Source of the DNA: Chelydra serpentina
Taxonomy: Eukaryota > Chordata > Testudines > Chelydridae
Assembly: GCA_037349315.1 (NCBI GenBank)
Contig: JBAIAC010000056.1
Location: 906,501 to 970,500 of the forward strand
Reading direction: 5' to 3'
Length of the DNA: 64,000 nt
A program made the position numbers and the translations under genes. Each line of letters opens with the position of its first letter. The stretch's first letter is position 1. Of the stretch, positions 46,193 through 57,436 are shown piece after piece. The notes beneath the pieces were generated by a model. It was not told the DNA's origin. It searched no databases and saw only the letters and a program-made list of their open reading frames with translations.

Positions 46193-46863
46193 CAGGCCTG
46201 CACAACATGCGGCCCGGGGGGGGTGAGTAGGTGGGCTCACTGTGCGGCCCGCGGGAGGGGTGAGTAGGCAAGTGGCGGGGTGGGGCAAACCAACGGCCAG
46301 CTGGTTCCCCTCCCTTCTCCAAGGTTTGCAGCTGTCTGGAGGTGCCTGCGTTCTACGCCTTCCTCATTCACACCTCATTCATTCAACAGGGCAATTGAAT
46401 ACAAAGTGGGAGGAAGATCTTATTCTACTTCTAGCAAAAAGACATTTTTCTTTTACCTTAATTATACTACCTTAGGGGCCCGCTATAACATATTACCAAG
46501 ATTCAATACAAAGTCATATAAAAGTTATTAAAAAGTGCATAATGCAGAGATTTATCTACATGTGCATTGATTGACTGATGTGTGCAGTAATATAGTGACC
46601 CCTGGGGGGGGTGAAGAGGGGGGTGATGGTGGGGCCGAGCGGGGAGGGTTGGGTCCTATTTTACTGCTGTGATCTGGTCACCCTATGCGCGCTGTTTCTT
46701 TCCCCCTCTACAGGCTTCCACACCCCAGCGCTGGGGAAGAAGGGGTTGTTTCCGCGGGGCGGGCGGTGCTGGGGGGTGGGGGTGTTTCCGCAGGGCTGGG
46801 GGGTTTTGGCCCTCTCCTTTGGAGTAATATGGCCCTCATTGCTTTACGAGTTGTGCAGGCCTG
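46193..46863. mobile_element. hAT-like element, long copy
   Basis: Perfect inverted termini CAGGCCTGCACAAC / GTTGTGCAGGCCTG and exact 8-bp duplication TCCTAGTT (46,185-46,192 and 46,864-46,871). Shares GACCCCTGGGG and GGGGTTTTGGCCCTC with the copy at 26,619. No transposase frame. Confidence 0.85.
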
Positions 46864-47689
46864 TCCTAGTTGATGGGAGCCATCAAGATTCTAAACCACC
46901 ATTAATGGCCCACACTTTGCATAACTACAATAGGACCTCAGCATTATATACTATATTCCTAGTTTCAGATACAAGAATGATACATTCATTCAAATAGGAT
47001 GATCACACTCAGTAGATTATAAGCTTTGTAATGATGCCTTACCTTTTGCATGAAGCATATTCCAGTTACATTATATTCACACTCATTAGCATATTTTCAT
47101 AAAATCATATGGAGTGCAACGTCACACAGACAATGGTGGAGTTTAGTGTTTCTCAATGTCCCTGGAGCAGAGGGGGCTGTGGAACCTTTCTGGTTGTCTT
47201 CAGAGTGAAGCAGCTATAGACAATTGTGGAGTTAAGAGGGGAGGCAGCTCCATGAGATGTTCTTCTCCAAATGAAATGCATGAGATCTGAGATCATATCT
47301 GGTTCTGCAGAGACTAATCTCACAAAACCAATATGATAGGTGCCTCTCAGAATTTGAATCTTAGCACCTGCATCCCTTGCAGACTTATGGACTGAAATCC
47401 TATTCCCACTGGAGTCAATGGGGATTCGCCAATGAATTCAGTGCCTCCCACCTGGAAGCATGTGGCTTCCCCCAGCTGCAGAAGAATCAAGGAGACTCTC
47501 TCCCATTCTCTCAGCAGTTCCTGAGACCTTACCCTTTCCCTCGGGGGTCCCAGCATAAAACTCCCTCCTGTTGCAGGCAAATACTTTAACCTGAGCTACA
47601 CAGAAAAAAATATTACCAAGTAGCAGGTTGACTAGGAGGTGTTTTATTACTCCCACAGTCAAAACACTTTCCTAACCTCGCCAAACCAC

Positions 47690-47825
47690 ATGGATTTTAG
47701 CCAGTGGTACGAGGAATCTGCTTTCGCTCACTCCCACAGTCTCTGCCATTTGGCCAGGCAACATACTAGCCTTTAGGACCACACTCTGCTTAATCAGAGA
47801 GATCTGGGCCCCAGTATCCCTCTAC
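47690..47825 (-). pseudogene. Retroviral-type aspartic protease remnant (antisense element)
   Basis: A frame adjoining the gag end contains RDTGAQISLIKQSVV, the Asp-Thr-Gly active-site loop of retroelement proteases. The frame is broken and the rest of pol is missing. Confidence 0.6.
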
Positions 47826-48795
47826 CCCAAGTACTCCATGCCATTAATTTGGATAGGCTTAACAAGCTCCATATCTGGTTCTGCAGAGGCTAATCTCACA
47901 AAAGCAATATGATAGGTGTCCATTGCTTGGGGGGTTTCTGTGTTGAGGACAGCAAAAATAACATGAGCTATTGGTTGCCTGCTTCCTCCTAGCACAGGGC
48001 ATTCATTCCTCAGCTGATCAGTGGAATTACACTGATAGCACCTTTTGAGCTCTTCTGCTTTTACAGGAGATTTGGGATGAGGTTTAGCAGTAGAGGGATG
48101 TTTTTTGGGTAAGAGAATGTTTAGGCTCCCAACCCCCTTCTCTCTTCCCGGGGGCAAAATGGGACCCTGCCTTCCCACCACTTTTAAACCCCTCTTTCTG
48201 TGGCCTGCTCTCAATAGACTCCTGAGTCTGGTTAAAGGCATCAGCTAAAAGAGCCATCTCATCCACAGGCTTTACATCTTTGTCCCATAGACAGTGCTTT
48301 ACATCAGCCTTACATATGCTCAAGAAATGCTCTTGAGCAACAAGATCGAGCATTCCTTCAAAACTTGCCACCTCCTTACCCCTCAACCATTTTCCCAACA
48401 AATCTTTCATTTTGTTTACATATTCCCCATTACTCATACCAATATGCCTCTTAAGATTCCTAAATTTCACTCGATATGTTTCAGGGGTAATCTAGAAACT
48501 TCGCAAAAGTGTATCTTTAAATTTACAATAGTCTAAAGCATCTTCAATAGGCATTTCATTTAATACATTTCGAGCGTTCCCAGTTAATTTCGCAATCAGG
48601 GCAGGAATTCTCTTATCCTCCGGGATTTCATGTATTACACACAGGCTTTCAAAGGTAGTCAGATATTCAGCAATATCATCCTCCTCACTGTATGCAGGAC
48701 ATAAGTGTTCATCCCACTTGTGGATTTTTGGAGTGATGGGAGTCGTTGGGGTCAGGGACCTCTGATTCTGCTTCTCTAGCAGGTCCAGCTGATGT

Positions 48796-48826
<31 letters not shown>

Positions 48827-48957
48827 CTTCTCTCTCGCTTTCTTTTTCTTTTATCTCCAGTTGTTTCAGTTCAATAATCTCTGGTGCTCCCTCTCCCTTT
48901 CTGCAACCTGTAGCCTAAAAAGCTCCAACTTCATACTCGCGTCACTGCTTTCACTCA
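47822..48957 (-). pseudogene. gag remnant with SCAN-like capsid region and zinc knuckle (antisense element)
   Basis: Minus-strand start near 48,957 opens a charged coiled stretch (its Arg/Glu repeats are the CT tract at 48,797-48,836 read in reverse). A capsid region at about 48,240-48,470 (LLGKWLRGKEVASFEG, DLVAQEHFLSI) resembles the vertebrate SCAN domain. A CCHC-type motif (CYQCNSTDQLRNEC, His lost) lies near 48,000. Frameshifts and stops break it. SCAN is thought to derive from Gmr1-like gag. Confidence 0.7.
48797..48836 (+). repeat. CT microsatellite inside the antisense gag
   Basis: About 18 CT units followed by TTTTTCTTCTCTCTC; on the minus strand it codes for alternating Arg and Glu. 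Confidence 0.85.
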
Positions 48958-49610
48958 TTTTCCCGCTTTTCTGTTCCTACTTCCTTTTTCAGAAATAAGC
49001 AAACAGAAAATAACAAAACTGTGAGCTCCTCTTGATTGTTCTTAGCCACTGCACTTAAGACTCACTTAAAATCACAAATTTCAGTGCTTAAAGTGTGAAC
49101 CCCACTTGGAGTAACAAGCCGCACATACACCCTGCTCGCTGCACCACTGTGACATTCCCCTCTGGCGTTATCTGGACCGGTGATCTGCTAGGCCACTCCA
49201 ATCCTTGACTCTGGGAGCCAGCCTTACCCTGCTCTTCTGTGAGAACCCCCATTCCTGGGCTGTTCACACACGGCCTCTGGCATGAAAGCTGCTCCTTGGA
49301 TTGTGCAACTGAATGACACTAGCCAATATCTCCAGTCCCAGACACAACCCTAGGAACCTCCATCTTGCAATGTCCAGTTATGCCCGTTGGACACTGCAAG
49401 CTTATATGAGTTTGTCAATTTAACAAAGAAATTGATATGTACCAGGCTTGTTATCCCAAGGGGAGTCTCTGACACTCTTCAAACCAAACGCACTGCTTCA
49501 GGTAGAATAAACAAACAAATTTATTAGCTACAAAAGATAGATTTTACGTAATTATAAGTCAAAGCACAACAAGTCAGAGTTGGTCAAATGAAATAAAAGC
49601 AAAATGCATT

Positions 49611-49788
49611 TGTCATAAACATACAGTTAAGGGTAGCATAAAATCCCTCCTGGGTAGCTGTACTGAATCTTTACCTGTAAGGGGTAAGAAGTTCAAATAA
49701 CCTAGTTGGCACCTGTCCAAAAGGGCCAATGAGAAAAGAAGATACTTTCAAATCTTGGAGTGGAGGAGGTTTTGTTTGTGCTCTGACA
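49611..49788 (+). repeat. 5' LTR of the Gmr1-like element (internally deleted)
   Basis: Aligns with the first part of the 3' LTR up to GTTTGTGCT, then jumps to TCTGACA. At about 178 bp against about 836 bp for the 3' LTR, it seems to have lost its middle. The end point is inference. Confidence 0.55.
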
Positions 49789-50067
49789 TGATGGTAGCGT
49801 GGTGGGATCATTTTGAGCCAGAAGCACAGACCTCAGGATTTTTAAAGGGCACATTTTTTCCTTTTGGCTGCTTGAAAACCAGGGAGGGTTTTTTTTTTAA
49901 AGGACACTTTTTTAATTTTATTTTTTAGTGGAGAGCACCTGGAGTTTATTTTTTCTCTTTGCCTGTAGGCAGAGGAGTTAAGCTACAGCAAGGGAATTCA
50001 CAAGCTGTTTTGTTTTCTTTTTTAGCTCTTGGGCTAGACTGCGTTAAGGGCAGGAAGGTTAGCAAAT

Positions 50068-51100
50068 ATGGCAGAAAGTGAGGTCCAGAAAAAACTGGAA
50101 TTAGCCAGATTGGAAGCTGAGGAAAGAAAGAAGAAACCTGAAAGACAGTTGGAATTCAAACAAATGGAGATTGATGCACAAGTGGCCAGAGAAAAAGCTG
50201 CTAGGGAGGAGAGGGAAAGAGAGAGGCAGCATGAACTGGAGGAGAAGGAAAGAGAAAGGCAGCATGAACTGATGTAGATGGAAAGAGAGAGGCAGCATGA
50301 ACTGGAGGTGATGGAGTGGAAACGACAGAACCCTTCAGCAGCTGGCTCCAAAAATGGGAGCGACTGTGTCCACAGTATGATGAACTCAGTGATATTGCTG
50401 AATATTTCATCACCTTTGAGAGACAGTGCATCCTCCATGCAATTCCTGAAGATCAGAATATGACCACATTGGTAGCAAAATTGACTGGAAGAGCTCTGGA
50501 CATATTCAACAAAATGCATATTGAGGATGCTTTTGACTATGGTAAATTTAAGGATTTGGTTTTAAAACAATTTCAAATTACACCTGAAATTTACAGAGTA
50601 AAATTTAGAGCTCTTAAGAGAGGGGCTGGACTAAGGTAATGTGGTTTATGTAAACCAGATGAAGGATGTTAGATAAACGGGTCAAAGGAAGGGGTGTAAC
50701 TAGCTTTGAAGGGATGTGTGATTTGGTTGTACAGGAGCAGTTCCTGACCATGACCAATGATGATGTCAACCAGTGTTTATGGGATAAGAAAATAGACTCA
50801 GCAGAAAGTCTTGCTTCTTATGCTGATCAATATGAATAGTCCCAGACCGTCAGAGATGTGGGGAAAATTGGAACAAGATGGGTGGAGGTAGCAGAGAGAA
50901 ACAACCCTGGCCGCAGTTTGGGCGGATACCAGAAGGGATGCCCCGAACCAATACCTTACCACCGGGGGCAGCCTAAGGCCCCCACTACACCCCAAGAAAA
51001 ACCAGACATCTTATCATCCCACCACACCATACTCCAGAAACCTGCCTCGCCCCAGTGACCAGTCATCTGGGCAACATTTAAAATGTAATGAGCTGGGGCA
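50068..51100 (+). pseudogene. gag remnant of the Gmr1-like element
   Basis: Opens with ATG and a Glu/Arg/Lys-rich coiled stretch (REERERERQHELEEKERERQ), then an in-frame stop at 50,275 and a frameshift near 50,320. The capsid part (WLQKWERLCPQYDELSD, ITFERQCILHAIP) and a SCAN-like segment at about 50,650-50,840 (SFEGMCDLVVQEQFLTM) follow. A CCHC-like knuckle at about 51,085-51,120 (CNELGHVKTNCP). At least one stop and two frame changes make it inactive. Confidence 0.7.
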
Positions 51101-51101
51101 T

Positions 51102-51386
51102 GTGAAGACCAACTGTCCCAAGAACCCCAACAGATTTCAGTTCATTGCACTGGGGTCACACCAAAGGTCCTCAGGCCCAGATGCCTCCCAGATACCCTCA
51201 AAGCAAAGGGAAACTGTGAGTGTGGGCAGGAAGAAGGTTATTGCGTGGAGGGACACTGGAGCACGGGTGTCAGCTATCCACCAATCCCTAGTGGACCCCA
51301 AATTCATTGACCGAGAGGCCCAAGTGACAATTCAACCCTTCAAGTCAAACTCTTTTAACTTGCCTACAGCCAAGCTGTCTGTCTAG
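51102..51386 (+). pseudogene. Aspartic protease remnant of the Gmr1-like element
   Basis: VSVGRKKVIAWRDTGARVSA contains the DTGA active-site loop of a retroelement protease. After it, 51,444-51,995 encodes a Pro/Glu/Thr/Ser-rich spacer of unknown role before integrase. Confidence 0.7.
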
Positions 51387-52564
51387 TACAAGAGCTGGTC
51401 AGGAATGTAAACTTTTGCAGTCTATGATGATTATCCCATTCCCATGCTGCTGGGGGAAGACTTGGCCAACCATGTGAAGCTAGCCAAGAGGGTGGGAATG
51501 GTCACCCACAGCCAGGCTAAGCAAGCCTTCACATCTAGCTCTGTTCCTGAGCCTTCTAAAAGGGCCCAGTCTGTGTTACCAGAGACCCAGACTGAGGTGG
51601 TGGAACCGGACACCATGCCAACATCTGCGATAGCAGTAATGGATCCAGTCCCAAAGACCCAACCAAATTCAGTCCCAGAACCTGAACTGGTGGAGCAACC
51701 AGCACCAGAACCATTGCCAGCACTGAATTCAGCGCTTGCAACCCCATCTGCAACTCCAATGCCAGAGGGCACCACCGAGCCTGCACTGACGGCAGCAGCT
51801 AAACCTGTGCAAGCCGTTCAGCCGGAGCCTGAAATACAACCTAGTGCACCAGTGAAAAGCAGTTCACAGACAACAGAAACAACCTCATTGTCTACATCAC
51901 TTCCAGAGGGACCAAGCCCAAGTCCACAATCCAGTGAGGAACTGATGTCTCCAACATCAAAGAAAACAGTTCCAGGGAGAGCAGGAAGCAGATGAAAGCC
52001 TCCAGGGAGCTTGGAAGGCAGCATGGAGCAACTCACCGCCTCTCAGCTCTTCTAATCGATCCCGGTTTGTTCTAGAAAGAGGACGTTTATGCATGGAAAC
52101 TCTGGTGGGCACCAGGAGGACTGGCATCCTCAAAGACAGTAGTTCCAACTAAGTACCGGGTAAAGCTCTTAAGCTTAGCCCACGATCATCCTACTGGGTA
52201 TGCTGGGTGAACAGGACCAAAGACCATTTGGGGAGCTCATTCCACTGGGAGGGAATGGGCAAGGATGTTTCTACCTATGTCTGGTCTTGTGAGGTGTGTC
52301 AAAGAGTGGGAAAATCCCATGACCAGGTCAAAGCCCCTCTCCAGTCACTCCCCATAATTGAAGTTCCATTTCAGCATGTAGCTGTGGATACTCTGGGTCC
52401 TTTCCCCAAAAAGACACCCAGAAGAAAGAAGTACATACTGACTTTCATGGATTTTGCCACCCAATGGCCAGAAGCAGTAGCTCTAAGCAACACCAGGGCT
52501 AAAAATGTGTGCCAGGCATTAACAGACATTTTTGCCAGGGTAGGTTGGCCCGCCGACATTCTTA

Positions 52565-52860
52565 GGCTAGGTCTACACTACCCCCCCCTGTCGAACTAAG
52601 GTACGCAACTTCAGCTACGTGAATAACGTAGCTGAAGTCGAAGTACCTTAGTTCGAATGAAAAAGCACTTACCCGGGGTCCAGACGCAGCGCGCAGGCTC
52701 CCCCGTCGACTCCGCCTACTCCGTTCGTCGAGCTGGATTACCAGCGTCGACGACGGAGCACTTCCTGGTTCGATTTATCGCGTCTTGACAAGACGCGATA
52801 AATCGAACCCAGAACATCGATCGCGCGCCTCCGACCGGACGCGTAAGTATAGACCTACCC
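52565..52860. mobile_element. Harbinger-like MITE with long palindromic stems, inside integrase
   Basis: 296 bp; ends GGCTAGGTCTACACTAC and GTAAGTATAGACCTACCC are inverted repeats; TTA on both sides (52,562-52,564; 52,861-52,863) is the PIF/Harbinger target duplication. Inside are two stems: CTTCAGCTACGTgaatAACGTAGCTGAAG and TCGATTTATCGCGTCTTG/CAAGACGCGATAAATCGA. Confidence 0.85.
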
Positions 52861-53272
52861 TTACGGATTCAGGAACTAATTTCCTGTCAGGGACCATGAA
52901 AAGCCTTTGGGAAGTTCATCAGGTGAACCACTTGGTTGCCACCCCTTACCACCATCAAACAAATGGCCTGGTGGAGAAGTTTAAGGGAATTTTGGGGACC
53001 ATGATATGTAAATTCGAAAATGAGCACTCCAATGATTGGGACCTAGTGTTGCAGCAGTTGCGCTTTGCCTACAGGGCTGCACCACATCCCAGTTTGGGCT
53101 TTTCACCATTTGAACTTGTGCATAGCCACGAGGTTAAGGGGCCATTACAGTTGGTGAAGCATCAGTGGGAGGGGGTTACGCCTTCTCCAGGAACTAACAT
53201 TCTGGACTTTGTAAACAACCTACAAAACACCCTCTGAACCTCTTTAGCCCTTGCTAAAGAAAACCTAAAAGC

Positions 53273-55473
53273 TAGGCTGACCATACGTACCGTTTTAAAC
53301 GGGACAGTACCATTTTTTTCATATTTCCCGACCATACCGTCGTTTTACTATAAATGTCAATTTTGTCCCGTTTTTAATCAACTATATATAGTTTTTAATT
53401 TTTTTGTAAAAAACTGAATGCGGGTTGTTTAGGGCCGTAACGAGGGCGAGGCGAGTGAGGCACTCGCCTCAGGCGCGCATACCTCAGGGGCGCGTTACGG
53501 CCCTGCCTCCTCCCTACCCGATCTGTTCCCAGGCACTTTGCGCGGCTGCTGCAGCCCACGCTTCACTGGGGCGCGGCTGCAGCAAGCCAGAGGCTGGTGC
53601 TGTGGAGGTGGGGGGGGGTGGGAGGGGGGGCACCAGGGGTTACGGGCCAGGCTCCCTGCTCCATGCGGTCTCCAGCTGCTGCGCCCCCGGCCAGGGCCCC
53701 CCCCGCCCCACTGGGAAAGCCCCTGGAGCCGCCCAGTGTTGGTTGGTGCACCCCCCGCCCCTCCAGCCCATCTCCCCGGGGCATGGGGAAGGGGGAACAA
53801 GCAGTCTGTGTGTGAATGTAGAGCAGCTACAGCGGCTGAGGAATCTTCCTGGACTCTGCAGCTGGACACCACCGTCTGGGTCCTAGTGCTGGTTGGGCTC
53901 CCTTCTGTGTGCTGGGCTGGGGAAGAGAAGGGGATAGGGGAAGCAGGGGCAGGGGGAAGAGGCAGTTGTTTGGGAAGGAAGGGGGTGGGATGGGGAGGAG
54001 ATGGAGCGGTGGGGAAGGGGCATGGGATGGGGAAGAGAAGGGGATAGGGGAAGTGGGGGTCCAGCATGTGGATCACCTTGGCAGCAGCTGGGGCTCCCCT
54101 GTTACCAGGCCCATCAAACCCCCACCCTGAGAAGCCTCACCTCCCCAGCATCTGTACCACCCCAATGAGCCCCCCACAGAAAGACACTCTCCCCACTGAG
54201 CCCCACCTACACCTAGACCCAACCAAATGAACCCCACCTCCCCTGCACCCAGACTCCCCCTCCCCCCCGCTGAGCTCCAACCCCTTTCACTTGGTCCCCC
54301 CTTCAGACTCCCATTGCCCCTGCCCCTGGAACCTCCCTGTGCATCCAGATCCCCCACTGAGCTGCCTGTCCCCAGACTGCCCCACACAGAACCCTCTTAC
54401 CCCCGCCCCAGAACCGTCTTACCCCCATCTGGATACCCCCACACTAAGTCCCTCTGCACTTGGATCCTGCTGCCAGGCTGAGCCTCCCTGCCCACATCTG
54501 CTGCGCCTGGCGCAAAAGGGGCAGAGCCCCAGGGGTGTTTCTGTGGCAGGCCTGGCCCCTGTGCTGTGCCACGGTCAGGTTCAGCCTCATTGCCAAGTCC
54601 CTGCCCCAGGGGGCCGGGGGAGGCTGCAGGGTGATCTCCCACCTCCATGCACCCAGTGGCCTGTGCTCCCCACTGCCAGGGTGGAGCTTCCACATTTACT
54701 TATTGTAAAAAAAAAATCAAAAAATCAGAATTTTAAAATATGATGCACAGAATTTGATGCAGCATTCTCAGGAATAGGGGGCGCTGTACAGCTGTGACGG
54801 TGGGACTGTGAAGGGGGTGCTGGACAGCAGGGGATCTGTGGGTGGGGGAGCTGAGCAGGGGGTATGGTGTGCAGGGTGCCGTGCAGTTGTGGTGGACGGT
54901 CATTGGGAGGGGTCTCTGGGCAGGGAGTTCTGGGCATAGTGGGTCCGGGGCCATTGGGCATAGGGATCTGTGGGGGAGATCTCTGGGCAAGGGGGTGCTG
55001 GGCATAGGGATCTGTGGGGGAAGTCTCTGGGTGAGGGGGTGCTGGGCATAAGGGCATGGCACTGGGCAGGGAGGTAGTGTGGAAGAGACATGCTGGCATC
55101 ACAGGGCTGGGCGGGCCAGTGTGTGTCTAGTAGTTTTGGGTTTGTAAACGGTGCCCTTGTGCTGGGCTGAGTGAGACCACTCCCACTGCACTGCACCTCA
55201 TTGCCCCCAACTGGCCCCTTGCTCTGTGGACTGCCCCCCATCACATGCCCTATTTCCCCAATGGGGGCCCACAAATATGTTTGGCCCCTCTACGTCTACC
55301 TAAATGTTTGTATGAGTTCTGTCACTGAAGAATAATTGTTAGCTCAATATATTCATGTAATAAAACTTTTGTTATCGTCTTACTTTTTCATGAATACGGA
55401 ATATTACATAACCCCATCCCATTTTTGCCATCCCAATGTCCCGTTTTTGTCTCAAGGAAATATGGTCAGCCTA
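53273..55473. mobile_element. hAT-like DNA element, 2.2 kb, inside integrase
   Basis: Perfect 13-bp inverted ends TAGGCTGACCATA / TATGGTCAGCCTA and 8-bp flanks CTAAAAGC / CTAAAAGA (seven of eight match). The interior is GC-rich filler (G- and C-rich runs); no transposase frame recognised. The Pro-rich and Gly-rich open frames here are not genes. Confidence 0.8.
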
Positions 55474-55992
55474 CTAAAAGAGGCTCAGGAAGAGCAAAAG
55501 GCCTGGTATGATAAACATGCCAGAGAGCGTTCCTTCAAAGTACGGGACCAGGTTATGGTCTTGAAGGGGCTCCAGGCCAATAAAATGGAAGCATCATGGG
55601 AAGGGCCATTTATGGTCCAAGAGCGCCTGGGAACTGTTAACTGTCTCATAGCATCCCCAATCTTAAAGCTAAAGCCTAAAGTGTACCATGTTAATTCTCT
55701 AAAGCCCTTCTATACCAGAGACTTAAAGGTTCTTCAGTTTACAGCCCAGGGAGGAGATGATGCTGAGTGGCCTGAAGGTGTCTACTATGAAGGAAAAAGC
55801 AACCGTGGCGTGGAAGAGGTGAACCTCTCCATGACCCTCAGACATATGCAGTGACAGCAGATCAAGGAGCTGTGCACTAGCTTCGTGCCGATGTTCTCAG
55901 CCACCCCAGGACAGACCAAACGGGCATACCTCTCCATTGACACAGCGAATGCTTGCCCCTCCTCAAGCCAAAACTGTTATAGAATGGGACAT

Positions 55993-56168
55993 CCAATATC
56001 AGGGTTAGAAAGGACCTTATAGGAGATCCTCTAGTCCAACCTGCTGCCCCTTAAGCAGGACCAAACCCCAATTTTTGCCCCAGATCTCTAAACGGCCCCC
56101 TCAAGGATTGAACTCACAACCCTGGGTTTAGCAGGCCAATGCTCAAACCACTGAGCTATCCCTCCCCG
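55993..56168 (-). mobile_element. tRNA-derived SINE with CR1-like tail, antisense copy, between integrase and RT
   Basis: Contains CTCAAGGATTGAACTCACAA and ACCACTGAGCTATCCCTCC (reverse of A and B boxes) with the reversed CR1-like tail at the left. It breaks the region just before the RT frame. Confidence 0.8.
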
Positions 56169-56169
56169 C

Positions 56170-56980
56170 ATGCTACAGATAGGTGTAATCCGCCCCACTG
56201 AAAGTGCATGGGTATCTCCAGTGGTTCTAGTTCCCAAGCCAGATGGGGAAATCCGCTTTTGCATGGACTATCATAAGCTAAATGCTGTAACTTGCCCAGA
56301 CAACTATCCAATGCCACGCACAAATGAGCTATTGGAGAAACTGGGAAGTGCCCAGTTCATCTCTACTTAGACTTTACCACGGGGTACTGGCAAGTACCGC
56401 TAGATGAATCCGCCGAGGAAAGGTCAGCCTTCATCACCCATGTAGGGCTGTATGAATTTAATGTTCTCCCTTTTGGGCTGCAAAATGCACCCGCCACCTT
56501 CCAGAAACTTGTAGATAGTCTCCTAGCGGGATTGGAAGATTCTGCAGTTGCCTACCTTGACGATGAGTCCATATTTTCTGATTCATGGGCAGAACACCCG
56601 GCGCATCTACGGAAAGTCTTCGAGCACATAAGGGAGGGAGGACTAACTGTTAAGGCTAAAAAGTGTCAAATAGGCCTAAACAGAATGACGTACCATGGAC
56701 ACCAAGTGGGTCAAGGAACTGTCAACCCCCTACAGGCCAAAGTGAATACTATCCAAAAGTGGCCTGTCTCAAATTCAGAGAAACAGGTCCAATCCTTCTT
56801 AGGCTTGGCCGGATATTACAGGTGATTTGTACCGCACTACAGCCAAATTGCTGCCCCACTGACAGACCTGATCAAAAAGAAACAGCCAAATGCGGTTCAG
56901 TGGACTGATGAGTGTCGGAAGGCCTTTAACCAGCTTAAAGCGACACTCATGTCTGACCCTGTGCTAAGGGCCCCAAACCT
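56170..56980 (+). pseudogene. Reverse transcriptase of the Gmr1-like element
   Basis: RT motifs in order: SPVVLVPKPDGEIRFCMDY, then in another frame DFTTGYWQVPLD, LPFGLQNAPATFQ, the catalytic box as YLDDE, and SFLGLAGYYR. Frames change near 56,360 and a stop follows GYYR at about 56,822. The Tyr-Leu-Asp-Asp core retains both catalytic Asp. Confidence 0.85.
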
Positions 56981-56984
56981 TTCC

Positions 56985-57379
56985 TAGTAACCACATATGC
57001 GTCCGAGCGTGATGTGGGAGCCCTCTTAATGCAGGAAGGACCGGATCAAGAATTCCATCCTGTCGTGTTTCGCAGCAAAAAACTGTCTGAGAGGGAAAGC
57101 CACTGGTCAATCACTGAAAAGGAATGTTACGCCATTGTGTACGCTCTGGAAAAGCTACGCCCATACATTTGGGGATGGCGTTTCCACCTGCAAACCGACC
57201 ATACTGCGCTGAAGTGGCTTCATACCGTGAAGAAAAATAACAAAAAACTTCTTTGGTGGAGTTTAGTTCTCCAAGGTTTTGATTTTGAAATACAGCACAT
57301 TTCAGGAGAGTCTAACAAAGTGGCTGATGCACTCTCCCATGAAAGTTTCCCAGAATCAACTGGTTCAAATTGTCCTTAA
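56985..57379 (+). pseudogene. RNase H of the Gmr1-like element
   Basis: Frame with YASERDVGALLMQ, FRSKKLSERESHWSITEKEC and LQTDHTALKWL, the typical gypsy RNase H segments, ending NKVADALSHESFP. It is the last pol domain before the 3' part; no integrase follows. Confidence 0.85.
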
Positions 57380-57436
57380 AATGTGGGAAACATTGTTAGT
57401 TTTTATATAATCAGTAGTATATCTAGAGGTGCATAT

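Larger units (their letters stand above)
45153..47126. mobile_element. Solo LTR-like element 1 (TGTGAC...GTCACA) with nested inserts
   Basis: Starts TGTGACAGGTTGGG and ends GTCACA; flanked by exact 5-bp duplication CAGAC (45,148-45,152 and 47,127-47,131). Removing it restores the array-unit intron (AGCAAGC-AGACAATGGTGGAG). A SINE (45,538-45,708) and a hAT-like element (46,193-46,863) are nested. No internal coding region. Confidence 0.8.
47446..49610 (-). mobile_element. Antisense gypsy-type element fragment (LTR part, gag, protease)
   Basis: On the minus strand from right to left: LTR end at about 49,150 (GGGGAATGTCACA), leader, gag and protease; cut off at 47,446, where the array-unit sequence stops. 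The LTR is interrupted at 49,610 by the sense element and resumes at 59,512. No RT or integrase remains. The inverted relation to the sense element means two separate insertions. Confidence 0.7.
52171..55853 (+). pseudogene. Integrase of the Gmr1-like element, split by two DNA transposons
   Basis: Three pieces: (1) 52,171-52,564 with the HHCC zinc-binding region (HDHPTG, CEVCQRVGK) and the first catalytic Asp (AVDTLGPFP); (2) 52,861-53,272 with the second Asp (DSGTNF) and the Glu segment (HHQTNGLVEKF); (3) 55,474-55,853 with a C-terminal domain (WYDKHARERSFKVRD, VYHVNSLKPFY). The pieces abut exactly at the target-site duplications of the inserts at 52,565 and 53,273. It lies upstream of RT. 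Confidence 0.85.

Noticed and set aside
53425..55102. Open frames up to 190 codons in the GC-rich region
   Set aside because: They lie inside a 2.2-kb hAT-like element, are low-complexity and overlap on all frames.
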